Below are positions 7,251 through 12,410 of a DNA stretch of 12,410 nt, in pieces. The position numbers were made by a program, and so were the translations under genes. The notes beneath the pieces are model-generated. The model worked only from the letters and a program-made list of their open reading frames with translations. It did not search any database and was not told the DNA's origin. The stretch spans positions 1 through 12,410 of the forward strand of contig CAMYIQ010000167.1 in assembly GCA_947258465.1 (NCBI GenBank), given 5' to 3'. Source of the DNA: an uncultured Erythrobacter sp. (lineage in GTDB: Bacteria; Pseudomonadota; Alphaproteobacteria; Sphingomonadales; Sphingomonadaceae). Each line of letters opens with the position of its first letter. Positions within the stretch are counted from its first letter, which is position 1.

Positions 7251-8096
7251 ATGCCGACCAAGCTGGAAACGGTAGAGGAGCATCGCAGCCATGGCGGCGT
7301 GCAGGGCGTTTACGCCCACACCTCTTCCAGCACCGGCACCCGGATGACCTTCTCGGCCTTCGTCCCGCCGCATGAAGAAGGCGCGAGGCTGCCGGTTCTG
7401 TGGTTCCTCTCGGGTCTCACTTGCACGCATGCCAATGTCACCGAGAAGGGCGAATATCGCGCGGTCTGCGCCGAACATGGCGTAATCTTGGTCGCGCCCG
7501 ACACGTCCCCGCGCGGCGAGGATGTCCCCGACGACGAAGCCTATGATTTCGGCAAGGGTGCGGGGTTCTATGTCGACGCGACCGAGGCGCCCTGGGCCGC
7601 CAATTTCCGCATGCGGACATATATCGAGCACGAACTGCCTGCGTTGCTGGGCGAGCATTTCCCCGCCGATATGGACCGGCAGGGCATTACCGGCCATTCG
7701 ATGGGCGGACACGGCGCGCTGACTATCGGCCTGCGCAACTCCACCCGCTTCCGCTCCGTCAGCGCTTTCTCACCGATCGTCAGTCCGATCAGTTGTCCCT
7801 GGGGCGAAAAGGCGCTGGGCGGTTATCTGGGCGAGGATCGCGGGGCATGGCGCCAATATGATGCCTGCGCGCTGATCGAGGACGGCGTGCGGCTCGACGA
7901 TCTGCTGGTCGACCAGGGGACAGCAGACGATTTCCTTGAGGGTCAGCTCAAGACCCACCTGCTTGCCGAAGCCTGTTCAAAGGCCGGCATTCCTGCCGAT
8001 ATCCGGATGCAGCCGGGCTACGACCATTCCTACTACTTCATCTCCAGCTTCATGGCCGACCATGTCGCCTGGCACGCGGAGCGCCTGAAGCGCTGA
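7251..8096 (+). CDS. fghA: S-formylglutathione hydrolase
   Basis: The product (281 aa) is an alpha/beta hydrolase of the esterase D family, which cleaves S-formylglutathione to formate and glutathione and completes the pathway begun by FrmA. The nucleophile is Ser150 in GHSMGGHGA. The other triad members are Asp226 in DQGTADDFL and His259 in GYDHSYYF, placed by comparison with human esterase D. The conserved SGLTCTHANVTEKG segment (54-67) is also present. Length and motifs are complete. ATG 7251 is 3 bp after the scoB stop with no good SD; AGGA (7246-7249) is too close, so translation probably depends on ribosomes leaving scoB. A 6-bp inverted repeat (8088-8093 with 8105-8110) surrounds the stop but lacks a T tract. 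Confidence 0.95.
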   Translation: MPTKLETVEEHRSHGGVQGVYAHTSSSTGTRMTFSAFVPPHEEGARLPVLWFLSGLTCTHANVTEKGEYRAVCAEHGVILVAPDTSPRGEDVPDDEAYDFGKGAGFYVDATEAPWAANFRMRTYIEHELPALLGEHFPADMDRQGITGHSMGGHGALTIGLRNSTRFRSVSAFSPIVSPISCPWGEKALGGYLGEDRGAWRQYDACALIEDGVRLDDLLVDQGTADDFLEGQLKTHLLAEACSKAGIPADIRMQPGYDHSYYFISSFMADHVAWHAERLKR

Positions 8097-8145
8097 TTAT
8101 ACGCGCGCTTGGGAAAGCTTGTGCTAGCCTGTGCGTTGGAGGCTC

Positions 8146-8661
8146 ATGTTCTTCGAAGAAACCTGGCTCGATATCGTCGCTCGCGGCGTGGTCCTATCCG
8201 CAACGGCGATTATCTGGATCGTCCTGCTGATCCGCATCAACGGTCTGCGCTCTCTATCAAAGATGACCAATTTCGATTTCGTCATGACGGTGGCACTCGG
8301 CAGCCTCGTTGCCGGGGCGGCGCAAGCAAGCGAATGGACGAGCTTTGTGCAGACGATGGTGGCTATGGCGGGCCTGTTCGTCGTTCAATACCTTGCCGCG
8401 CGTCTGCGCAAGTCGTCCGATGCAATCGAGGATGCGATGCAGAACGATCCGGTGTTCCTGATGCGCGATGGCGAATTTTTCGAAGGTGCGCTGAAGTCCA
8501 CCCGTGTGGCCAAGAGCGATCTCGTCGCCAAACTGCGCGAGGCCAACGTCTTGGATCTCGCGAAGGTGAGGGCGGTGGTGCTTGAAACCACGGGCGACGT
8601 CTCGGTGCTGCACGGTGACAGCCTCGACGAAACCCTGATCGCGAATGTGAAGCGTCTTTAA
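8146..8661 (+). CDS. YetF/DUF421-family membrane protein
   Basis: The 171-aa product has three predicted membrane helices (about residues 11-31, 44-60 and 66-86) followed by a cytosolic domain. The MTNFDFVMTVALGSL segment is the hallmark of DUF421 proteins. DPVFLMRDGEFFEGALKSTRVAKSDLVAKLRE, then VRAVVLETTGDVSVL, matches the YetF C-terminal domain. Function is poorly defined; Bacillus homologues occur in the spore or cell envelope. An in-frame GTG at 8131 would add five residues. ATG 8146 is preferred because TTGGAGG (8136-8142) precedes it, although the 3-nt spacing is short. It follows fghA by 49 bp and could be co-transcribed or have its own promoter. Its TAA interlocks with the stop of the next, minus-strand gene. 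Confidence 0.8.
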   Translation: MFFEETWLDIVARGVVLSATAIIWIVLLIRINGLRSLSKMTNFDFVMTVALGSLVAGAAQASEWTSFVQTMVAMAGLFVVQYLAARLRKSSDAIEDAMQNDPVFLMRDGEFFEGALKSTRVAKSDLVAKLREANVLDLAKVRAVVLETTGDVSVLHGDSLDETLIANVKRL

Positions 8662-9338
8662 CGCCGGTCCAGCCAGCGCGCGAAGGCGACGCCGCCGGTG
8701 ATGAGAAACGGGACCAGCACGAGGCTCAAAGCGACCTTGGCCACGACCTGCCCGATCAGCAGATTGGTGATTGCGAACTGGCCGTAAAAGGCCAGCGTGA
8801 TGAAGATCACCGAATCGATCGCCTGGCTGAGTGCCGATGCGACCGCGCCGCGCACCATCAGGGAAATGGCCCCTCCCTCGCCCGAGCCGCGCAGGCGCGA
8901 AAAAATCCACACGTTGAGCAGCAGCGAGACGATGTAGGCGGCAGGCCCTGCCATCCACACGCGCCATAGCGTTGCGTGAACCCTCTCGAAGGCTGCCAGA
9001 TCGGCACTTCGATAGTCGACCATTTCCACCGAGGCGGGCAAGTTGAGCACGAGTTGCATCAGCAGCGAAGCCACCAGCAGCGGTATGAAGCCCCACCAGA
9101 CGATTCGATTTGCGAGCTTTTCGCCGTAGAGCTGGGCGATGGTGCTGGAGATCACCACCAGCAACAGAAAGGCGAAGATGCCCGATTCGACCGCAAGCTC
9201 GGTCGGCCATAACTGCACCTGCTTGAACGCCAGAACCCCCGCCAGCACGGTCATCCCGCCATAGAGCAGCGTATAGACGAACAGGCCCAGCGGCATGGCA
9301 GCGGCTGCGAGCCTGGTCTCGTTGGCGGGTTCGGTCAT
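8658..9338 (-). CDS. VUT/YhhQ-family transporter, probable queuosine precursor importer (COG1738)
   Basis: The 226-aa product is very hydrophobic, with about six membrane helices. It matches the COG1738 pattern: SSTIAQLYGEKLANRIVWWG (64-83), then RGAVASALSQAIDSVIFITLAFYG (163-186), where the charged R, Q and D sit within membrane helices. Characterised members (E. coli YhhQ) import preQ0/preQ1 for queuosine tRNA modification. The family is also listed as vitamin uptake transporters, so the substrate is inferred. The start ATG (9338) has GAGG as SD at 9-nt spacing, inside the 3' arm of a hairpin (9345-9376). No queuosine gene is nearby. The stop overlaps that of the YetF gene on TTAA (8658-8661). 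The product's N-terminus is polar for about 15 residues. Confidence 0.85.
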   Translation of the reverse strand: MTEPANETRLAAAAMPLGLFVYTLLYGGMTVLAGVLAFKQVQLWPTELAVESGIFAFLLLVVISSTIAQLYGEKLANRIVWWGFIPLLVASLLMQLVLNLPASVEMVDYRSADLAAFERVHATLWRVWMAGPAAYIVSLLLNVWIFSRLRGSGEGGAISLMVRGAVASALSQAIDSVIFITLAFYGQFAITNLLIGQVVAKVALSLVLVPFLITGGVAFARWLDRR

Positions 9339-9344
9339 GTATTT

Positions 9345-9376
9345 CGGCCTCGTGCATATCGTGGACGGCGAGGCCG
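9345..9376 (-). promoter_or_regulatory. Leader hairpin holding the SD of the VUT transporter gene
   Basis: CGGCCTCG (9345-9352) and CGAGGCCG (9369-9376) form a perfect 8-bp GC-rich stem with a 16-nt loop. On the minus strand the arm nearer the gene contains GAGG, the only SD-like string, ending 9 nt before the ATG at 9338. Folding of the mRNA would reduce ribosome access. Genes of this transporter family are often under preQ1 riboswitches, but I do not see the A-rich tail or pseudoknot of a known preQ1 class. It is reported as an unassigned hairpin. Confidence 0.4.
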
Positions 9377-9466
9377 TCGGCGGGGCGTGAAAATTGACTA
9401 ATGGAGCGCCGCAAGCAAGACAGCAGACGATTTCATCCGCAACTTGTCTTTCCCAAAGGGAACCCG

Positions 9467-10813
9467 ATGTCCCCCATCCTGATCAATCTCGTCGGCATTG
9501 CGGCGATCTTGCTGATTGCCTTTCTGCTGTCGACGGGCAAACGGCGCATCAAGCTGCGCGTGGTAGGCGCGGCCTTCGCCCTGCAGGCGTTGATGGCGCT
9601 GCTCGTGTTGCGCACGCCATGGGGCGTCCAACTGATCCAAGCAATGTCGAACGGGGTGATCGCGCTGCTCGACTATTCGAAAGTGGGAATAGAGGCGGTG
9701 TTCGGCCCGATGGGTGCCAACCCCTTCACCAATACGTTCGTCATCGCCGCGCTGCCGGTGATCGTGTTCTTCGCCGCCATCGTCTCGATCCTCTACCACT
9801 GGGGCATCATGCAGCGGCTGGTGCGCTGGGTCGGCGGGGCGATCGGCTGGATCACCGGAATCAGCAAGGTCGAGGCGCTGGGCAGCGCGGCCAATATCTT
9901 CGTGGGCCAATCGGAAAGCCCGCTGGTCGTGCGCCCCTATCTCGCCGCGCTTACGCCGAGCCGCCTGTTCACGCTGATGAGTGTGGGCATGGCAGGCGTC
10001 GCGGGGACAATCCTGGCTGCCTATGCCAGTTTCATCGGAGCCGAAGCCGTGCCCTTCCTTCTGGCGGCGGCCTTCATGTCGGCGCCGGGCGGCATCCTGA
10101 TGGCCAAGATTATCATGCCCGACGATGAAAGCGTCCTGGCGCGCGATGCTGCGGAAATGTCCGGCGTGGACCCCGAGGCCGAGATCGTCCTGCCCGATGC
10201 GCGGATCAGCGCGGAGGGGCCTGCTGCGCTGACCGAAAGCGGCAAGCCGCACGAGGTCGAAGTGGCGGAAACCTTCGAGGAAGGGCACCGACCCGCCAAT
10301 ATCATCGAAGCCGCCGCGCAGGGAACGCAAACCGGCGTCAAGCTTGCGGTGGCCGTCGGCGCAATGGTCATGGTCTTCGTCGCCCTGGTTGCGCTGGCCA
10401 ACGGTATTCTCGGTGGAATCGGCGCGTGGTTCGGCTATCCCGAGATCAGTTTCCAGCAATTGCTTGGCTTCGTCTTCGCGCCAGTCATGTTCCTGATCGG
10501 CATTCCGTGGGAACAGGCAGGCACGGCTGGCGGGCTGTTCGGCACCAAGATCGTGCTTAACGAATTCGTCGCCTTCATCGATTTGGGGACAATGAACGCC
10601 TCCGTCCTGTCGGATCGCAGCCGGGCGATCGTCACCTTCGCGCTGTGCGGCTTTGCGAATTTCAGCTCGATCGCGATCCAGATGGCGGTTACCGGCGGAC
10701 TTGCGCCAAATCAAAGACCGGTCATCGCCAAGCTGGGTATCCGCGCGCTCGCTGCCGGCAGCCTCGCCAATCTGATGAGCGCGGCGCTGGCGGGTCTCTT
10801 CCTACCATACTAA
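9467..10813 (+). CDS. nupC: Concentrative nucleoside transporter, NupC family
   Basis: The 448-aa inner-membrane protein imports nucleosides with H+ or Na+ (CNT family). Signature blocks are GQSESPLVVRPYL (147-159), MSAPGGILMAK (204-214), GTKIVLNEFVAF (359-370) and FALCGFANFSSIAIQ (391-405). Residues about 218-276 form an acidic cytosolic-looking loop between helices that makes the protein longer than E. coli NupC (about 400 aa). The frame stays open to an ATG at 9401, but 9467 is chosen. It has AAAGGGAA (9455-9462) just upstream, and the first membrane helix begins at once, whereas the longer form adds 22 polar residues. The SD lies in a small dyad TTCCC-AAA-GGGAA (9450-9462). TTGACT at 9394 may be a -35 box, without a convincing -10. 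The 2OG oxygenase gene follows after 14 bp. Confidence 0.92.
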   Translation: MSPILINLVGIAAILLIAFLLSTGKRRIKLRVVGAAFALQALMALLVLRTPWGVQLIQAMSNGVIALLDYSKVGIEAVFGPMGANPFTNTFVIAALPVIVFFAAIVSILYHWGIMQRLVRWVGGAIGWITGISKVEALGSAANIFVGQSESPLVVRPYLAALTPSRLFTLMSVGMAGVAGTILAAYASFIGAEAVPFLLAAAFMSAPGGILMAKIIMPDDESVLARDAAEMSGVDPEAEIVLPDARISAEGPAALTESGKPHEVEVAETFEEGHRPANIIEAAAQGTQTGVKLAVAVGAMVMVFVALVALANGILGGIGAWFGYPEISFQQLLGFVFAPVMFLIGIPWEQAGTAGGLFGTKIVLNEFVAFIDLGTMNASVLSDRSRAIVTFALCGFANFSSIAIQMAVTGGLAPNQRPVIAKLGIRALAAGSLANLMSAALAGLFLPY

Positions 10814-10827
10814 AGGGCGCACCCATT

Positions 10828-11769
10828 ATGACCGATTCGAGCACCGATATCGCGGTTGTGTCGCTGGCACAGCCGCTCGACAGCATCGCCGACGAGCTGG
10901 GCCGCAGCTTCCGGGAATACGGCTTTGCCGTGATCCGCGACCATGGCATTCCGCAGGACCTGATCGACCGGGCCGAAGCCTTGTCGAAGGAATTCTTCGC
11001 TCTGCCCGAGGATGTGAAGCAGGCCCTCCATATCCCCGGCGGTGGCGGTGCGCGCGGCTATACCCCTTTCGGGACCGAGAAAGCTAAGAACGCCAAAGTC
11101 CACGATCTCAAGGAGTTCTGGCATGTCGGGCGCGAATTGCCCGAGGGCCACGCGCTTTCCGAATATATGGCCGACAATGTCTGGCCCAGCGAGGTCGAGG
11201 GGTTCCGCGAAACCTTTACCGAGCTCTATTCGGCTTTCGAGAAAGCCGGCGGGCGCGTGCTAGAAGGCATCGCGCTGCATCTGGGACTGGACCGGGAGTT
11301 CTTCGCGCCCACGGTCGAGGATGGCAATTCGGTCATGCGCCTCCTGCGCTACCCCCCGCTCGAGGGCGAAGAGGCCGAGGGGGCGATTCGCGCCGCAGCG
11401 CATGGCGACATCAACACGATCACGCTTTTGCTGGGCGCGGAAGAAGCGGGCCTGGAACTGCTGACCAGGCAGGGCGACTGGAAGGCTGTGGACGTGCCGG
11501 AAGGGGCGCTGGTCATCAATGTCGGCGACATGCTCGACCGGCTGACCAACGGCAAGCTGCGCTCGACCACGCACCGCGTCGTCAATCCGCGTGGGCAAGC
11601 AGCCTATCGCGCGCGCTATTCGATGCCTTTCTTCCTGCATTTCCGGCCCGATTACATGATCGAGACGCTGCCTTCGTGCATCGACCCGCAGGCGCCAGAC
11701 GATCATCCCGCGCCGATTTCGAGTCACGACTACCTGTTGCAGCGTTTGCGCGAAATCAATCTCGCCTGA
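10828..11769 (+). CDS. 2-oxoglutarate/Fe(II)-dependent oxygenase, isopenicillin N synthase-like
   Basis: The 313-aa product has the two-domain layout of the IPNS/plant 2OG oxygenase family: an N-terminal DIOX_N-like part (DELGRSFREYGFAVIRDHGIP) and a C-terminal jelly roll. Iron ligands are His192 and Asp194 (AAHGDIN) and His249 (TTHRVVNP). The 2OG-binding RxS is Arg263 and Ser265 (RARYSMPFF). It should therefore be an active cytosolic hydroxylase or oxidase using O2 and probably 2-oxoglutarate. The substrate cannot be read from sequence; real IPNS activity is unlikely without beta-lactam genes. ATG 10828 has AGGG (10814-10817) at 10-nt spacing. The frame is open further upstream, but that part overlaps nupC. 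Close linkage to nupC suggests one operon and a nucleoside- or base-derived substrate, which is inference. A terminator follows. Confidence 0.88.
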   Translation: MTDSSTDIAVVSLAQPLDSIADELGRSFREYGFAVIRDHGIPQDLIDRAEALSKEFFALPEDVKQALHIPGGGGARGYTPFGTEKAKNAKVHDLKEFWHVGRELPEGHALSEYMADNVWPSEVEGFRETFTELYSAFEKAGGRVLEGIALHLGLDREFFAPTVEDGNSVMRLLRYPPLEGEEAEGAIRAAAHGDINTITLLLGAEEAGLELLTRQGDWKAVDVPEGALVINVGDMLDRLTNGKLRSTTHRVVNPRGQAAYRARYSMPFFLHFRPDYMIETLPSCIDPQAPDDHPAPISSHDYLLQRLREINLA

Positions 11770-11771
11770 TT

Positions 11772-11791
11772 TGCTGCGTTGCAGCATTTTT
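11772..11791 (+). terminator. Intrinsic terminator after the oxygenase gene
   Basis: TGCTGC (11772-11777) and GCAGCA (11781-11786) pair around a GTT loop and are followed by TTTTT (11787-11791). It lies 2 bp after the stop codon and would end the nupC-oxygenase transcript. The stem is only 6 bp, so efficiency may be moderate. Confidence 0.65.
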
Positions 11792-11876
11792 CGCCGGGCG
11801 GCTGGGCGGTTTTGGCAAAAAAGTCGATGCGTTGCAAAATGGCAACTAGTCTAAAATCCTGATTCATCGAAGAAAA

Positions 11877-11904
11877 TTTACGGGCATGGTGGTTGGCTTA
11901 ACAT
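11877..11904 (+). promoter_or_regulatory. Possible promoter of the TonB-dependent receptor gene
   Basis: TTTACG (11877-11882) and TAACAT (11899-11904) are 16 bp apart in the AT-rich part of the intergenic region. They lie largely inside the ACGGGC/GCCCGT dyad, so a protein bound there would block it. A second -35-like TTGACT (11921-11926) has no good -10. Either would give a leader of roughly 80-115 nt. Confidence 0.3.
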
Positions 11905-11959
11905 ATCTGCCACGCCCGTCTTGACTCTGTCACATTTCCGTAGCTTGGCGGCAATGCGA

Positions 11960-11977
11960 CCCGCCTAGCGGGGTTTT
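11960..11977 (+). terminator. Terminator-like hairpin in the leader of the TonB receptor gene
   Basis: CCCGC (11960-11964) pairs with GCGGG (11968-11972) around CTA and is followed by GTTTT (11973-11977). It lies 49 nt before the receptor ATG and downstream of the candidate promoters, so it could act as an attenuator. The stem and T run are short. It could also be a plain leader hairpin. Confidence 0.4.
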
Positions 11978-12026
11978 ACCGCACACATTTCCCTCCCGCA
12001 TCATAGAGACTAAGGGGTCTTTCCTG

Positions 12027-12410
12027 ATGAAGTTCAAGTATCTCCTGGCCGCTTCGGTGGTCAGCACAGCCAGTGCCATGGTCGCCGCCCCGGCCGCCGC
12101 ACAGTCGACCGGCTCGGTCGATTTCGACGACAATGTGATCATCGTATCCGGCGCCCGCGAAACCGGCGTCGGCGGCGTCGAGAACCCCGACACCACAAAG
12201 GCGAAGCAGGTTCTGAGCGAGGAAGTGATCCGTCGGCAGCGGCCCGGTCAAACGGTCAACGACATCGTCAACCTTGTTCCGGGTGTCAGCTTCCAGAACA
12301 ACGACCCATGGGGATCGTCGGGCGGTGGCTTCACCATCCGCGGCTTCGGCGCCGATCGCGTCTCGCAGACCCTCGACGGCCTGCCGCTGAACGATTCGGG
12401 CAACTACGCG
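12027..12410 (+). CDS. TonB-dependent outer-membrane receptor, N-terminal part
   Basis: The frame is open from ATG 12027 to the window end, giving 128 residues of a longer protein. It starts with a Sec signal peptide (MKFKYLLAASVVSTASAMVA, cleavage near AAA-QS at about residue 25). A TonB-box-like NVIIVSGAR comes soon after the mature N-terminus. A plug domain then begins: QVLSEEVIRRQRPGQTVNDIVNLVPGVS, FTIRGFGADRVSQTLDGLPLNDSG. These receptors import iron chelates, vitamins or sugars across the outer membrane using TonB energy; the ligand cannot be told from the plug alone. AAGGGG (12012-12017) is the likely SD. The leader holds a terminator-like hairpin. The window ends well before the beta-barrel. 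Confidence 0.93.
   Translation, partial: MKFKYLLAASVVSTASAMVAAPAAAQSTGSVDFDDNVIIVSGARETGVGGVENPDTTKAKQVLSEEVIRRQRPGQTVNDIVNLVPGVSFQNNDPWGSSGGGFTIRGFGADRVSQTLDGLPLNDSGNYA

Larger units (their letters stand above)
11770..12026. other. 257-bp intergenic region with several dyads upstream of the TonB receptor gene
   Basis: No convincing gene is present. After the terminator the region becomes locally AT-rich (about 11810-11910), unlike its surroundings. Visible dyads are TTTTG-G-CAAAA (11810-11820), GTTGC-N6-GCAAC (11831-11846), and ACGGGC/GCCCGT (11880-11885 with 11914-11919) with a nested GTGG/CCAC. TGCGTTGCA occurs twice (11775-11783, 11828-11836). These may be operator sites for the receptor gene. 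I see no recognisable Fur box, and no B12 box of a cobalamin riboswitch. Confidence 0.5.

Noticed and set aside
8088..8110. AAGCGC/GCGCTT hairpin around the fghA stop as a terminator
   Set aside because: The loop is 11 nt and no T tract follows, so it does not qualify as an intrinsic terminator.
9401..9466. Longer nupC start adding 22 residues
   Set aside because: The added residues are polar and charged before the first membrane helix, while the ATG at 9467 has a well-spaced AAGGGA.
10828..11769. Oxygenase as a true isopenicillin N synthase
   Set aside because: No ACV synthetase or other beta-lactam gene is present, and IPNS-like is a broad fold family common in proteobacteria.

Overview
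The window looks like ordinary chromosomal DNA from a high-GC alphaproteobacterium, most likely a sphingomonad or Erythrobacter-like member of the Sphingomonadales. This rests on codon usage, protein flavour (COG4798 methyltransferase, SIMPL lipoprotein, secreted M20 peptidase, TonB-dependent receptor) and weak Shine-Dalgarno (SD) sites. It is an inference, because no 16S rRNA gene is present. I see no transposase, integrase, phage gene, CRISPR array or toxin-antitoxin pair. I found no clearly new multi-gene system; the unusual points are gene arrangement and leader RNA structure.

Layout, left to right. (1) 1-495 is the 3' end of a predicted methyltransferase gene, followed by a perfect 14-bp hairpin. 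(2) 568-2625 is a tight same-strand run: SIMPL-domain lipoprotein, AguB-type N-carbamoylputrescine amidase, and an unrecognised 139-aa protein. (3) A secreted M20 metallopeptidase on the minus strand (2622-4043) converges with that run and diverges from folK (4095-4598, folate synthesis). (4) tRNA-Lys(TTT), with a recognisable promoter, lies just upstream of a four-gene unit: class III alcohol dehydrogenase (frmA/adhC), CoA-transferase subunits scoA and scoB, and S-formylglutathione hydrolase (fghA). The first three genes overlap by one base at each junction. The two glutathione-dependent formaldehyde enzymes therefore flank a ketone-body-type CoA transferase. (5) A YetF/DUF421 membrane protein gene converges with a minus-strand VUT/YhhQ-family (queuosine precursor type) transporter gene. 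(6) A concentrative nucleoside transporter gene (NupC family) is followed after 14 bp by an isopenicillin-N-synthase-like 2-oxoglutarate/Fe(II) oxygenase gene. (7) A terminator and a dyad-rich 257-bp intergenic region lead into the first 128 codons of a TonB-dependent receptor gene that runs off the window.

Themes across the window. Both convergent gene pairs end in interlocked stop codons on a self-complementary tetramer (CTAG and TTAA), leaving no room for terminators between them. Three genes (SIMPL, VUT transporter, nupC) have their putative SD inside the 3' arm of a dyad, and the receptor gene has a terminator-like hairpin in its leader. These are the main candidates for undescribed regulation.
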